Below, piece by piece: positions 25,030 through 34,572 of a stretch of 64,000 nucleotides of DNA. The stretch is from Clostridiaceae bacterium (GTDB lineage: Bacteria; Bacillota; Clostridia; Oscillospirales; Acutalibacteraceae). The stretch spans positions 1-64,000 of the forward strand of contig JAEDEQ010000002.1 of assembly GCA_016293225.1 (NCBI GenBank), given 5' to 3'. The notes under the pieces were generated by a model, which worked only from the letters and a program-made list of their open reading frames with translations, was not told the origin of the DNA and ran no database searches. The first letter of the stretch is position 1, and the number at the start of each line of letters is the position of its first letter. Both the position numbers and the translations under genes were made by a program.

Positions 25030-25054
25030 TTTTTAGGGTAACATATAGTATAGT
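25026..25054 (+). promoter_or_regulatory. Promoter of the ytfI-ytfJ-dacF group
   Basis: TTGATT (25026-25031) overlaps the scpB stop and is 17 bp from TATAGT (25049-25054). Confidence 0.65.
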
Positions 25055-25086
25055 GTAAAGAACGGTATACGAAAGGGGGCGGTGCT

Positions 25087-25791
25087 TTGACAGGATTTCA
25101 GATTTTCCTTTGTATCCTCGGCGGAATAATTGCATTCTTTGTTCTTGTGCTTTCCGTTCCGGTTCATGTTTCGCTGCATTACGGCGATAAAATTTACCTC
25201 ACCGTCCGTTATCTGTTCATTAAGCTCAACCTTCTTCCTTTGGGCGAAAAGAAAGAAAAAAAGCCCAAGAAAGAAAAGCCTAAAAAAGAAAAGCCCGAAG
25301 AGGAAAAAACGGAAGAACCGCAGGGGAAAAAGCCTAACCCTATCCTTGAAATGGTCAAAGCCAACGGCTATGACGGAATGATGGAGGTGCTTTCAAACCT
25401 CGGTCACGTTCTTGCCCTTTACGGCGGAAAGCTCTTTAAAAGCGTTGTTTTTGAAGATATCGAAATATACATATCCGTAGGCACGGGAGACAGCGCAAAA
25501 ACCGCCGTTAAATACGGCGAAACCTGCCAGAAGGTATATCCGCTTCTGGGCTTCCTGTGTTCAAACAATATCGTTAAAAAATATGACGCCTCGGTTGAAC
25601 CGGATTTTCTTGCAAACAACAGCGAGGGTGAATTCCACTTTGAGCTTTATCTTGTTGTGCGCAAAATAATCAACGCCACGCTCGGCATGGTGTTCAGGCT
25701 TGTTTTCAAGGTTGCCTTGAAGTTCCTCAAAAACGGCAGGCAAAAGAAAGAATCTGTTCCTCAGCAAAAAGCGGAAACAAAGAAAGGATGA
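25087..25791 (+). CDS. ytfI: DUF2953 membrane protein (YtfI family)
   Basis: Uncharacterised 234-aa protein with an N-terminal membrane segment (about 5-27) and a strongly charged Lys/Glu/Pro linker (about 53-85). A DUF2953-type region contains EDIEIYISVGTGDSAKTAV and a hydrophobic helix near the C-terminus. In spore-formers it sits directly upstream of ytfJ, as here (6 nt), so a sporulation-linked role is likely. The TTG start follows GGGGGCGG. The linker composition is low-complexity, which makes alignment there unreliable. Confidence 0.78.
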   Translation: MTGFQIFLCILGGIIAFFVLVLSVPVHVSLHYGDKIYLTVRYLFIKLNLLPLGEKKEKKPKKEKPKKEKPEEEKTEEPQGKKPNPILEMVKANGYDGMMEVLSNLGHVLALYGGKLFKSVVFEDIEIYISVGTGDSAKTAVKYGETCQKVYPLLGFLCSNNIVKKYDASVEPDFLANNSEGEFHFELYLVVRKIINATLGMVFRLVFKVALKFLKNGRQKKESVPQQKAETKKG

Positions 25792-25797
25792 TATACA

Positions 25798-26211
25798 ATG
25801 TCAGAAAAATCAGCAGGTGCAATACTCAGCTCAACGATTGAAAAAATCCGCAATCTCGTCGATACAAGCACAATCATCGGCGAACCGATTTATGCCGAAG
25901 GCGGAGTGACCATCATTCCCGTTTCAAAGGTTACATACGGCTTTGCTTCGGGCGGCGCAGACTTCCCGTCAAAGAACAATAAGGAGCTTTTCGGCGGCGG
26001 CGGCGGAGCCGGCGTAACCATTACTCCGGTTGCTTTCCTCGTTGTCAGCGACGGCGAAGTTACTCTCAAGCACATCACTGCATATGACAACGCTGCGGAA
26101 AGAGTTGTTAACCTTGTTCCCGAAATGTTTGACAAGGTAACAGGCCTTGTCAATAAAGCCAAGAAGGACTCGGCAAAGCAAGCGGCTGACGACTCAGCAC
26201 TCAGCGAATAA
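25798..26211 (+). CDS. ytfJ: GerW/YtfJ family sporulation protein
   Basis: Small protein (137 aa) of the GerW/YtfJ family, found in spore-formers and needed for normal spore germination in Bacillus. The motif GEPIYAEGGVTIIPVSKVTYGFASGG and the glycine run FGGGGGAGVTITPVAFL define the family. It is followed by a penicillin-binding-protein-type carboxypeptidase, another gene active in spore cortex synthesis. Its presence supports the view that the organism sporulates. Confidence 0.92.
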   Translation: MSEKSAGAILSSTIEKIRNLVDTSTIIGEPIYAEGGVTIIPVSKVTYGFASGGADFPSKNNKELFGGGGGAGVTITPVAFLVVSDGEVTLKHITAYDNAAERVVNLVPEMFDKVTGLVNKAKKDSAKQAADDSALSE

Positions 26212-26275
26212 GATACAATCGAATAATTTTTCAACAACCGCCTGCATATCATAAAAATGGCAGGTGGTTGCTTTG

Positions 26276-27409
26276 TTGATTAAAAAAATGATTTGTTATT
26301 TTGCTGTGCTGCTTTCTGTTTCGCTTTGTTTTTTCTTTTGTGCAGGCGCTGTTGAAATAAGCGCCCAAAGCGCCGTTGTTCTGGACGCACGGACAAACGA
26401 AATTATCTATCAGAAGGACGCCTTTGAAAAGCGCTCAATGGCAAGCACAACAAAGATTATGACGGCCTTTCTTGCAATCGAATCCGGAAGACTTTGCGAT
26501 ACGGTGAACATCACAAGTGAAATGGCCGGTGTCGAGGGTACCTCCCTCGGTCTTCACGCCGGAGACAAAATTACGCTTTGCGACCTTGTTTACGGCATGA
26601 TGCTTGAATCCGGCAATGACGCGGCAAACGCCGCGGCCCTGCATCTTTCGGGAAGCTTTTCCTCCTTTGCTGCGCTGATGAACGAAAGGGCGCGGCAGAT
26701 AGGAATGAAAAGCACAAATTTTGTAACTCCGTCCGGTCTTGACGATGAAGAACACTATTCAACCGCGTATGACATGGCGCTTCTGGCCTCATATTGCGTC
26801 AAAAATTCCGTGTTCAGAAGCGTCTGTTCGGCAAAAAAATATACTGCACGGCTGCTTGAGCCGCAGACAAAACTGTATTTTTCAAATCACAACAGGCTCC
26901 TTTCAAGCGTGGACGGCGTGTTCGGCGTAAAAACGGGTTTTACAAAAAAGAGCGGTCGGTGCCTTGTCAGCGCAATTGAAAAGGACGGCGCCGTTCTTGT
27001 TGCCGTAACGCTCAACGCGCCGAACGACTGGAGCGACCATAAAAAGCTTTATGACTATGCGCTTTCAAAGCTTGATTCTGTAACCGTCACACCGCAGTAT
27101 CCGGCAACGCTTCATACAATAGGCGGCGTTAAAAGCTCGGTAAAAATCAACGCCTCGTGCAGTGAATTTAGCATTGCGTTCTACGGGAAAAACGGTCTGA
27201 CTCAAAAAGCATATTTGCCGCGATTTGTTTACGCTCCCGTCAGCAAGGGTGACTTGCTCGGAAAAATTGAGTTTTTCTGCGGGGAAAGTCTTGTTAAAAC
27301 CGTTGAACTGCTTGCCGGCGAAAGCGTTACCGGGGTGCAGGAAACTTATGTACCCAAGCTGAGCTTAAAAGAGAGAATTATCAATAAATTGAAAAGTTTG
27401 TTTGAATAA
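26276..27409 (+). CDS. dacF: D-alanyl-D-alanine carboxypeptidase (DacF type)
   Basis: Exported S11-family penicillin-binding protein that removes terminal D-Ala from peptidoglycan stem peptides, probably in the spore cortex. It has a signal peptide (1-25), active-site SxxK as STTK (57-60), SGN (112-114) and KTG (219-221), all intact. A beta-rich C-terminal domain and an amphipathic terminal helix (LKERIINKLKSLF) for membrane attachment follow. Several in-frame starts exist; TTG 26276 is best spaced from AGGTGG (8 nt), giving 377 aa. The 3' end overlaps the leader of rluB. Confidence 0.9.
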   Translation: MIKKMICYFAVLLSVSLCFFFCAGAVEISAQSAVVLDARTNEIIYQKDAFEKRSMASTTKIMTAFLAIESGRLCDTVNITSEMAGVEGTSLGLHAGDKITLCDLVYGMMLESGNDAANAAALHLSGSFSSFAALMNERARQIGMKSTNFVTPSGLDDEEHYSTAYDMALLASYCVKNSVFRSVCSAKKYTARLLEPQTKLYFSNHNRLLSSVDGVFGVKTGFTKKSGRCLVSAIEKDGAVLVAVTLNAPNDWSDHKKLYDYALSKLDSVTVTPQYPATLHTIGGVKSSVKINASCSEFSIAFYGKNGLTQKAYLPRFVYAPVSKGDLLGKIEFFCGESLVKTVELLAGESVTGVQETYVPKLSLKERIINKLKSLFE

Positions 27410-27422
27410 GGAAGTGTTGTTT

Positions 27423-28166
27423 TTGGCTGACAACAAAATAAGGCTTCAGAAATTTCTTTCCGAATGCGGCGTGGCCTCAAGGCGAAAGAGCGAAGAATTG
27501 ATTGAATCGGGCGCCGTTAAAGTCAACGGAAAAACCGCTTCAATAGGCGATAAGGTTGACCCGAAACGCGACGCCGTTACCGTTCACGGAAAAAAGGTTG
27601 TTAAGCAAAAGAATAATGTCTATATCATGCTCAACAAGCCGCGCGGCTTTATCACAACCATGAGCGATGAAATGGACAGAAAATGCGTTGCAATGCTTGT
27701 TAAGGACGCTCCGGCAAGGGTCTATCCCGTCGGAAGACTTGACAGAGAGTCCGAGGGAATGCTGATTTTTACAAATGACGGAGAATTTGCGAACGCTCTG
27801 ACCCATCCCTCAAAGCACGTTGCAAAGACCTACCGGGTAACGGTGCGTCCTCCGGTGAGCGAAGAACAGCTGACTAAGATTGCAACCGGAATTGTGATTG
27901 ACGACAGAAAAACGGCTCCTGCCGAGGTCAGAGTGGTGCTTCAGGAGGAAAACCGTGTTGTGCTTGAAATCGTCCTTTATGAGGGACGCAACCGTCAGAT
28001 AAGAAAAATGTGCGAGGAAATAGGGCTTGAGGTTGCACGTCTTCGCAGAACGGCCGTCGGCTCAGTAAAGCTCGGTATGCTCAAACAGGGCGCATGGAGA
28101 GAGCTTACTGCGGAGGAAGTGCGCAAGCTCATGCTTGCCGCCGGTATGGAGGTTAAAAAGAGATGA
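27423..28166 (+). CDS. rluB: 23S rRNA pseudouridine synthase RluB family
   Basis: RsuA/RluB-type pseudouridine synthase that modifies 23S rRNA (U2605 in E. coli). The protein is 247 aa with an N-terminal S4 RNA-binding domain (RLQKFLSECGVASRRKSEELI) and catalytic Asp 107 in GRLDRESEG. YEGRNRQIRKMCE and RLRRTAVGSVKL are also present. TTG 27423 is 8 nt from AAGGAAG; an in-frame ATG at 27402 lies inside dacF and precedes this site. It overlaps the next small gene by 4 nt. Confidence 0.93.
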   Translation: MADNKIRLQKFLSECGVASRRKSEELIESGAVKVNGKTASIGDKVDPKRDAVTVHGKKVVKQKNNVYIMLNKPRGFITTMSDEMDRKCVAMLVKDAPARVYPVGRLDRESEGMLIFTNDGEFANALTHPSKHVAKTYRVTVRPPVSEEQLTKIATGIVIDDRKTAPAEVRVVLQEENRVVLEIVLYEGRNRQIRKMCEEIGLEVARLRRTAVGSVKLGMLKQGAWRELTAEEVRKLMLAAGMEVKKR

Positions 28167-28504
28167 TTTTTTTTAATCCTACTGAAGTTCTCACCGCTGA
28201 ATGCACAGCCATATTCGAGGCTTTCTGCGGAACGGACAAGCTTGGCGAATGCCGCCTGCTTGTTGACGGAAATACCGGAGACGTGTTTTTTCTTGCCTAT
28301 GACATTGAGTCTCCGGAAATCGGGGAAGGTCTTTTAAAAAGTGCATACAACTATGCGGCAAACCGCGGCGCTTACATCGGAACTCTTTCGGCAAAAGACA
28401 GCGGAAAAGCGCATACATATCTGAACTTTGAATGTAAAAACGGCGTGTATGCAAACGACATACCCACGCTGCTTGCAGGACATTGCAGCTGTAACGATAT
28501 TTGA
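28163..28504 (+). CDS. Uncharacterised small protein, possibly GNAT-like
   Basis: A 113-aa protein that I do not firmly recognise. The middle (IGEGLLKSAYNYAANRGAY) resembles the acetyl-CoA-binding helix and following strand of small GNAT domains, but the canonical Q/R-x-x-G-x-G/A signature is not there. It is Cys-containing, with GHCSCND at the C-terminus. The start overlaps the rluB stop (ATGA), so it is translated from the same message. The -35 of the next promoter overlaps its stop codon. Confidence 0.65.
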   Translation: MIFFNPTEVLTAECTAIFEAFCGTDKLGECRLLVDGNTGDVFFLAYDIESPEIGEGLLKSAYNYAANRGAYIGTLSAKDSGKAHTYLNFECKNGVYANDIPTLLAGHCSCNDI

Positions 28505-28529
28505 CAAAATTGGTAAAACGATATATAAT
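28501..28529 (+). promoter_or_regulatory. Consensus promoter of the yicC-remA-gmk operon
   Basis: TTGACA (28501-28506) and TATAAT (28524-28529) with a 17-bp spacer match the sigma-A consensus at every position. Confidence 0.92.
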
Positions 28530-28579
28530 AAAAGGAATCGAAGCAAAGCCTTCGGATTGACGAAGAAAGGCATGAGAAT

Positions 28580-29458
28580 ATGATTAAAAGTATGACCGGT
28601 TTCGGCCGGGCGCAGATGCTTGTTGACGATATGAATATCTCGGTTGAGCTCAAAAGCGTTAACCACAGATATTTTGAATTTAATTCCAAAGTACCGAGAA
28701 CCTACGGCTTTCTTGAGGAAAAGCTTAAAAGCCACGTTCAGGCGGCAGTTTCAAGGGGTAAGATTGATTGCTTGGTTACCGTTGAGGAGCTTGGCGAGGA
28801 TAACTGCACCGTCAGCGTGAACCACTCGCTTGCCGCAGGTTATATCAACGCTCTGAAAGAGCTTTCGGAAAAATACGGCATTGCAAACGATATTACTGTA
28901 ACATCACTTGCAAAATATTACGATATCTTTACCGTACATAAGGACGAGGCGGACGAGGAACGCGTCTGGACTGCGGTCAGAGCCGTTCTCGATAATGCTC
29001 TTGCTTCCTTTATTGCAATGCGCGAAAGGGAGGGCGAAAAGCTCAGGAACGATATCCTTTCACGCTGCGATACGATCATTGAAAACGTCGGCTTCATTGA
29101 GGAGCGCTCTCCTCAGACGGTTGCCGAATATAACGCAAAGCTTCTTGAAAGAATGAAGACCGTGCTTGAGGACGTTCATGTTGACGAGCAAAGGCTCCTT
29201 ACTGAAGCTGCAATTTTTGCCGATAAGGTTGCCGTTGCGGAGGAGACCGTCAGGCTGCGCAGCCACATTGAGCAGATGCGTGAATTCATGAACGGCGACG
29301 CCGCAATCGGAAGAAAAGCGGATTTCCTCATTCAGGAATTCAACCGCGAAGCGAACACAATCGGCTCAAAGGCGCAGGACGTTGCCATTGCAAAAAAAGT
29401 TATTGATATCAAGGCAGAAGTAGAAAAAATCAGAGAACAGATTCAGAACATCGAATAA
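28580..29458 (+). CDS. yicC: YicC/YloC-family endoribonuclease
   Basis: Stress-associated protein (292 aa) now regarded as an endoribonuclease in E. coli and Bacillus. The N-terminal [11 protein letters not shown] and [11 protein letters not shown] are diagnostic, as is the C-terminal [21 protein letters not shown]. The central part is helical. It is first in the operon that continues with remA, gmk and rpoZ, the same order as yloC-remA-gmk-rpoZ in Bacillus subtilis. Confidence 0.92.
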   Translation: MIKSMTGFGRAQMLVDDMNISVELKSVNHRYFEFNSKVPRTYGFLEEKLKSHVQAAVSRGKIDCLVTVEELGEDNCTVSVNHSLAAGYINALKELSEKYGIANDITVTSLAKYYDIFTVHKDEADEERVWTAVRAVLDNALASFIAMREREGEKLRNDILSRCDTIIENVGFIEERSPQTVAEYNAKLLERMKTVLEDVHVDEQRLLTEAAIFADKVAVAEETVRLRSHIEQMREFMNGDAAIGRKADFLIQEFNREANTIGSKAQDVAIAKKVIDIKAEVEKIREQIQNIE

Positions 29459-29519
29459 CTTTATTACCGCCGGGAGGACTTTTTGTTTGCTATGCGGTAG
29501 AGTAAAAAGGGGAATTTTA

Positions 29520-29792
29520 ATGAAGCTTGTTAACATCGGATTCGGAAATATGATCAACGCTGCAAGGCTCATTGCCGTTGTCAGTCCGGACTCCGCGCCG
29601 ATAAAAAGAATTGTTCAGGAGAGCAAGGAGCGCGGAACGCTCATTGACGCCACTCAGGGACGGAGAACAAGGGCCGTTATAATAATGGACAGCGACCATG
29701 TTGTTCTTTCATATCTTCAGTCCGAAACAGTTGCAAACCGCTTGAACGGTGAGCCGGACGAGTCTTTTGCGGAGGAAACATACGATGAATAA
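29520..29792 (+). CDS. remA: RemA-family regulator (DUF370)
   Basis: Small DNA-binding regulator (90 aa) that in Bacillus activates extracellular-matrix and osmoprotection genes. The sequence [30 protein letters not shown] and [15 protein letters not shown] are the family core. ATG 29520 is preceded by AAAAAGGGG; an in-frame ATG at 29487 precedes this ribosome site. It overlaps gmk by 8 nt. The acidic C-terminal tail ([11 protein letters not shown]) is variable in the family. Confidence 0.92.
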   Translation: MKLVNIGFGNMINAARLIAVVSPDSAPIKRIVQESKERGTLIDATQGRRTRAVIIMDSDHVVLSYLQSETVANRLNGEPDESFAEETYDE

Positions 29793-30351
29793 CGGACTTC
29801 TTGTTGTTCTTTCCGGACCGTCCGGCAGCGGAAAGGATACGGTTCTCAAGGGTGTGCTTGAAAAAATGGACGGAGACGCTTTCCTTTCCGTTTCAATGAC
29901 CACGCGCGCAATGCGCCGGGGCGAAAGGGAGGGCGTTGATTACTTCTTTGTTTCCGAGGAACAGTTTCAGAAGAACATTGAAAACGATCTGATGCTTGAA
30001 TATGCAAAATACGGTTCAAACTATTACGGAACGCCGATAGGCCCGGTTAAAGACGTTTTGAAGTCCGGAAAAACCGTGTTTCTCAATATTGAGGTGCAGG
30101 GCGGCGCAAACATTCGCCGTCTGATGCCCGAAGCGGTTCAGATCTTTATTGCACCGCCTTCAAGGGACGAGCTTGAAAGAAGACTGCGCAAAAGGGGAAC
30201 CGAAAGCGAAGAATGCATCTGCGAACGGCTGCGCATTGCCGAGGAGGAAATGAAACGCGCGGACGAGTATGACTTTGTTGTTGTTAACGATGTTCTTGAA
30301 GACGCTGTTGAAGAGGTTCTTTCAATTGTAAAAAGCGCTATGAAGCAATAA
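29785..30351 (+). CDS. gmk: Guanylate kinase
   Basis: Converts GMP to GDP with ATP, an essential step in guanine nucleotide synthesis. The P-loop is GPSGSGKDT, a Lys-Asp variant of the usual GKST/GKGT that occurs in the family. [18 protein letters not shown] binds GMP. Length is 188 aa. ATG 29785 follows GGAGGA within the end of remA. Confidence 0.95.
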   Translation: MNNGLLVVLSGPSGSGKDTVLKGVLEKMDGDAFLSVSMTTRAMRRGEREGVDYFFVSEEQFQKNIENDLMLEYAKYGSNYYGTPIGPVKDVLKSGKTVFLNIEVQGGANIRRLMPEAVQIFIAPPSRDELERRLRKRGTESEECICERLRIAEEEMKRADEYDFVVVNDVLEDAVEEVLSIVKSAMKQ

Positions 30352-30394
30352 ATATTCATATTATAATATATTTTAGATTTGTGAGGTAATAAAA

Positions 30395-30604
30395 ATGCTT
30401 AATCCCGATCTCAGAATACTTCTTAAAGACCATATCAGCCGTTATTCGCTTGTTACTGCCGTTGCAAAGCGCGCAAGAACCATTACCGAAGACCCCGTTC
30501 TCAGCGAAAAATGCGGAACGGAAAAGCCCGTTTCATATGCTCTCGATGAGTTCCTTAGCGGAAAATTTGAAATCAGGGAACCGGACGAGATCAAAAATAT
30601 ATAA
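30395..30604 (+). CDS. rpoZ: RNA polymerase omega subunit
   Basis: The small (69-aa) omega subunit that promotes RNA polymerase assembly and stability. YSLVTAVAKRARTI and KPVSYALDEF are the conserved core. It sits in the usual place between gmk and the priA operon. Its ribosome site is GTGAGGT. Confidence 0.93.
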   Translation: MLNPDLRILLKDHISRYSLVTAVAKRARTITEDPVLSEKCGTEKPVSYALDEFLSGKFEIREPDEIKNI

Positions 30605-30629
30605 TTGAATTTCAAGGAAGTGAAATGAT

Positions 30630-33089
30630 ATGGAGCAGACTTTGGCCGCGGTTGCAGTTGAAAATGTTTCATATCATTTTGATATTTTATACGGCTATAT
30701 CGTGCCCGAAAGGCTGCTTGCTTCTGTTAAAGTCGGCTCACGCGTCATTGTGAACTTCGGCAAGGGCAGGGATAATAAGCGGCAGGGAGTTGTTTTCGGC
30801 TTTCAGAACCCGGAAAAAGGGAAAAAATATAAAGAAATTATTGAGGCTCTTGACGAGGTTCCGGTGCTTACCGAAGAGATGGTGGAGATTGCCGGATTTC
30901 TTAAGGAAAGGACCTTCTGCACCTATTTTGAGGCAGTAAAAGCCCAGCTTCCGGCAGGCTTCAATTATAAAATCAATTATTCATATGTTGCTCTGAGTGG
31001 AAAAGACGAAGCCGTTCGGCTTACCGAGCGCGAACAACAGGTTTACGACTATATGCTTTCAAAGGTGAGCTTCCTGACGAAGAAAGCAATTTTTTCCGCC
31101 TGTAAGCTTCCGCGCGGCAGTGATGTGCTTGAAAGGCTGACGGAAAAAGGCCTTGTTCAAAAGAATGTTGAAACGCGCAAGCAGGTTGGCGAGCTTTTTG
31201 CAAAAACGGCCGTGCTGAATGTTACCGGTATTGAACTTGAAAATGCATTCGAAAAGCTGACTTTGAAGCAGGCGGAGGTTCTGCGTGTGCTTGCGGACGC
31301 AGGCAGCGCAAAAGTTAAGGAGCTTTGCGAAATCACGGGCGTTTCCGCAGCGGTTGTCCGGGCGCTGAAAAACAAGGGCCTTGTAAGCATTGCCGATGTT
31401 GACGTTTACCGTATCCCGAAATCCGGCTTTTCCTGCGATGAAAGCAGCTCAAAAATCAGCCTTACGCCCATGCAGGAAAAAGCCTATTGCGGACTTTTGA
31501 ACAAATATCGCGGCGGCGGGGGCGTCTCGTTGCTTTACGGCATAACGGGCAGCGGAAAAACCTCGGTTTTTCTGAAGCTTATTGACGATGTTCTTAAAGA
31601 CGGCAGGAACGTAATTGTTATGGTGCCTGAAATCTCCCTCACTCCGCAGATGGTCTCCCTTTTCAGGGGAAGATATAAAAACGAGGTTGCCGTTTTCCAT
31701 TCCGCGCTCTCAATGGGTGAGCGCAAGGACGAATACCGCAGAGTCAGAAACGGCGGCGTAAGGATTGTTGTCGGAACACGCTCGGCCGTGTTTGCTCCTC
31801 TCCAAAACATCGGCCTTATCGTCATTGACGAGGAGCAGGAGCACACCTATAAATCCGAAGCCTCGCCGCGCTATCATGCGCGAGACGTTGCACGCTTCAG
31901 GGCAAAAAAACACTCCGCGCTGCTTTTGCTCTCTTCGGCTACTCCCGGTATAGAAAGCTATTCGCTTGCCAAAAAAGGCATATATTCGCTTGAAAAGCTT
32001 ACCGAGCGCTACGGCGAGGCCGTGCTGCCCGAGGTTACGGTTATAGACATGAAAGCCGAAAAAAGCCGGGGCAACAAATACCTTATCAGCACTGAGCTTC
32101 AAAACCGCCTGAAAAGCAACCTTGAGGCAAAAAAGCAGTCGATTCTGCTCATGAACCGCAGGGGATACAACACCTTTGTTGCCTGCGACAGCTGCGGCAG
32201 CGTTGTTACCTGTCCGTATTGCAGCATTTCAATGACCTTCCACCTTTCAAATAAAAAGCTTATGTGTCACTATTGCGGTTATACGACCGATTTCAAAACA
32301 AAATGCGATGTCTGCGGCAAGGAAAATGTCCGCTATTCCGGATACGGAACACAGAGGATTGAAGAAGAGCTTCATAATCTTCTTCCCGAAGCGCGTATTC
32401 TCCGCATGGACACCGATTCCAACTCCGGAAGATATGCTTTTGAAAAAAACATCACCGCTTTCGGAAAAAACGAGTATGATATAATGCTCGGCACTCAGAT
32501 GGTTGCAAAGGGTCTTGATTTTGAAAACGTTACTCTTGTGGGCGTTATAAATGCCGATCAGCAGCTTAATAATGACGATTTCAGAAGTGAGGAACTGACG
32601 TTTGACCTGCTGACTCAGGTTGTCGGCCGCTGCGGCAGAGGCAAAAGCAAAGGCACTGCCGTTATTCAGACAATGACTCCGGAAAACAACATTATTGCCC
32701 TTGCAAAAAGGCAGGACTACGAGGAGTTTTATAAAAACGAGATTGCAATAAGACGCATGATGACCTATCCGCCGTTTTGCGATATCTGCGCTGTTTACGC
32801 TGTCAGCGAGGACGAACTGAAAGCTCTTTCGGCCGCAAGGGTTTTTCTTGATGAATTTAAAAAACGAACAGAAAATGCCGAAAATGTGCCGAAGGTTATC
32901 GTTCTTCCCGTTATGCCGCCGAGAATTGCAAAGGTCAACAACAAATTCAGATACAGAATCATCATAAAATGTAAAAATACAGCCGCGTTCAGGCGCATCA
33001 TTTCAGACCTGCTTGTTGAATTCGGCGCAAGCAGGACTTTCGGCGACGTAACAGTGTTTGCCGATATTAACCCGTTATCTTTGGTTTGA
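30630..33089 (+). CDS. priA: Primosomal replication restart helicase PriA
   Basis: DNA helicase that reloads the replisome at repaired or stalled forks. The 819-aa protein has the N-terminal 3' DNA-binding domain, Walker A GITGSGKTS, Walker B IDEEQEH, and the late helicase motifs (GTQMVAKGLDF, QVVGRCGRG). Between them lies the zinc-binding insert with paired cysteines (CDSCG, CPYC, CHYCG, CDVCG), eight Cys in all. Every motif needed for activity is present. The 5' part of this gene follows rpoZ closely; def follows 19 nt later. Confidence 0.95.
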   Translation: MEQTLAAVAVENVSYHFDILYGYIVPERLLASVKVGSRVIVNFGKGRDNKRQGVVFGFQNPEKGKKYKEIIEALDEVPVLTEEMVEIAGFLKERTFCTYFEAVKAQLPAGFNYKINYSYVALSGKDEAVRLTEREQQVYDYMLSKVSFLTKKAIFSACKLPRGSDVLERLTEKGLVQKNVETRKQVGELFAKTAVLNVTGIELENAFEKLTLKQAEVLRVLADAGSAKVKELCEITGVSAAVVRALKNKGLVSIADVDVYRIPKSGFSCDESSSKISLTPMQEKAYCGLLNKYRGGGGVSLLYGITGSGKTSVFLKLIDDVLKDGRNVIVMVPEISLTPQMVSLFRGRYKNEVAVFHSALSMGERKDEYRRVRNGGVRIVVGTRSAVFAPLQNIGLIVIDEEQEHTYKSEASPRYHARDVARFRAKKHSALLLLSSATPGIESYSLAKKGIYSLEKLTERYGEAVLPEVTVIDMKAEKSRGNKYLISTELQNRLKSNLEAKKQSILLMNRRGYNTFVACDSCGSVVTCPYCSISMTFHLSNKKLMCHYCGYTTDFKTKCDVCGKENVRYSGYGTQRIEEELHNLLPEARILRMDTDSNSGRYAFEKNITAFGKNEYDIMLGTQMVAKGLDFENVTLVGVINADQQLNNDDFRSEELTFDLLTQVVGRCGRGKSKGTAVIQTMTPENNIIALAKRQDYEEFYKNEIAIRRMMTYPPFCDICAVYAVSEDELKALSAARVFLDEFKKRTENAENVPKVIVLPVMPPRIAKVNNKFRYRIIIKCKNTAAFRRIISDLLVEFGASRTFGDVTVFADINPLSLV

Positions 33090-33108
33090 GTATAAAAGGA
33101 GAATAGCT

Positions 33109-33594
33109 ATGGCAATCAGAAATATAGTAACAATCGATGACCCCGTGCTCAGGAAAAAGAGCCGTCCGGTCGTAAATTTTGACGAAAAGCTCTGGACACT
33201 TCTTGACGATATGAAAGAAACGCTGAAAAAGGCGGACGGAGCGGGGCTTGCCGCCGTTCAGGTGGGCATACTGCGCCGCGCTGTTATTGTTGACGTCGGC
33301 GACGGAAAGCCGCTTGAGCTGATTAATCCAGAAATTGTTGAAACAAGCGGCGAGCAGGAGGGGCAGGAGGGCTGCCTTTCCTTGCCCGGAGAATGGGGAG
33401 TTGTCCGCCGCCCGGAATTTGTCAGGGTGCGCGCACAGAACCGCAAGGGTCAGTGGTGCATGTATAAAGGCGAAGGTCTCAAGGCGCGCTGCTTCTGCCA
33501 TGAAATTGACCACCTTGACGGCATTGTTTTTACCGACAGGGCAAAGCGTATGCTGACCGACGAGGAACTCAGACGTCTTAACAAAGAAGAATAA
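33109..33594 (+). CDS. def: Peptide deformylase
   Basis: Removes the formyl group from the N-terminal methionine of new proteins. Motif 1 GAGLAAVQVG, motif 2 EGCLSLPGE (metal ligand Cys 89) and motif 3 CHEIDHLDG (His 131, catalytic Glu 132, His 135) are all intact in 161 aa. ATG 33109 follows AAAGGAG; an in-frame start at 33058 lies inside priA. It forms the classic pair with fmt, the enzyme that adds the formyl group. Confidence 0.96.
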   Translation: MAIRNIVTIDDPVLRKKSRPVVNFDEKLWTLLDDMKETLKKADGAGLAAVQVGILRRAVIVDVGDGKPLELINPEIVETSGEQEGQEGCLSLPGEWGVVRRPEFVRVRAQNRKGQWCMYKGEGLKARCFCHEIDHLDGIVFTDRAKRMLTDEELRRLNKEE

Positions 33595-33611
33595 CAGCGA
33601 GGTTGGAATAT

Positions 33612-34541
33612 ATGAAAATTGCATTTATGGGCACGCCCGATTTTTCCGTTGAATGTCTCAAAGCTCTTGCAGCTTCAAAGCATGAGATAGTCGGCGTATT
33701 CTGCCAGCCGGACAAGCCCGTCGGCAGAAAGCAGGAGCTGAAAATGCCCGATGTCAAAATTGAGGCTCTGAAGCACAACCTTCCCGTGTTCCAGCCGAAA
33801 ACGCTTAAAAACGGCGCAGGAGTTGAAATTCTTAAAGAGATTAACCCGGAGCTTGTGGTTGTTGTTGCTTACGGAAAACTTCTTCCGCCGGACTTTCTTG
33901 CATATCCAAAGTACGGCTGCATCAACATTCATGCGTCACTTTTGCCGAAATACCGCGGCGCTTCGCCGATTCACCACTGCGTCCTTAACGGCGAGACTGA
34001 AACCGGCGTAACCTCAATGCAGATGGACGCGGGTCTTGATACCGGCGATATGCTGCTTACGGAAAAAATACCCATAGGTATAAATGATACAACGCTTGAA
34101 ATGTTTGAAAGGCTTTCGCTTCTCGGTGCCGATGTGCTGATGAAAACGATTGCTCTGCTTGAAAAGGGCGAGCTGCGTCCGGTTAAGCAGGACGATTCAA
34201 AGGCAACCTATGCCGGTCTTCTTTCAAAGGAGGAGGGTCTTGTTGACTGGAGCAAAAGCGCATTGGAAATTCACAATAAAATCCGCGGACTTTATTCCTG
34301 GCCGGGTGCATTCACAAAGCTTGACGGAAAAACGCTGAAGCTTCACAAAGCGGGTCTCAGCGAAAAAAAAGGTAATAATATTCCCGGTTGTGTTGTTTCG
34401 GCAAACGGTGAATTTGTTGTTTGCTGCGGAGATAACAACTGCATTGAACTGAAAGAAGTTCAGCTTGAGGGCAAAAAGCGCATGGACGCTGCTTCGTTCC
34501 TCAACGGTTACAGGCTTTCAGCCGGAACAGTGCTCGGATAA
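33612..34541 (+). CDS. fmt: Methionyl-tRNA formyltransferase
   Basis: Formylates initiator Met-tRNA using 10-formyl-THF. It is 309 aa with the N-terminal MKIAFMGTPDFSV, catalytic-site segment INIHASLLPKYRGASPI and GVTSMQMDAGLDTGD, then a C-terminal OB-fold. The start ATG 33612 follows GAGGTTGG; an ATG 9 nt upstream is less well spaced. It depends on folate, the vitamin imported by FolT at the left edge of the window. Confidence 0.96.
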   Translation: MKIAFMGTPDFSVECLKALAASKHEIVGVFCQPDKPVGRKQELKMPDVKIEALKHNLPVFQPKTLKNGAGVEILKEINPELVVVVAYGKLLPPDFLAYPKYGCINIHASLLPKYRGASPIHHCVLNGETETGVTSMQMDAGLDTGDMLLTEKIPIGINDTTLEMFERLSLLGADVLMKTIALLEKGELRPVKQDDSKATYAGLLSKEEGLVDWSKSALEIHNKIRGLYSWPGAFTKLDGKTLKLHKAGLSEKKGNNIPGCVVSANGEFVVCCGDNNCIELKEVQLEGKKRMDAASFLNGYRLSAGTVLG

Positions 34542-34572
34542 TTCAATCTTTCTTTTATGAAAGGAGCTTATT

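Noticed and set aside
29487..29519. Upstream ATG for remA
   Set aside because: It adds residues before the universal [10 protein letters not shown] start and precedes the ribosome site.
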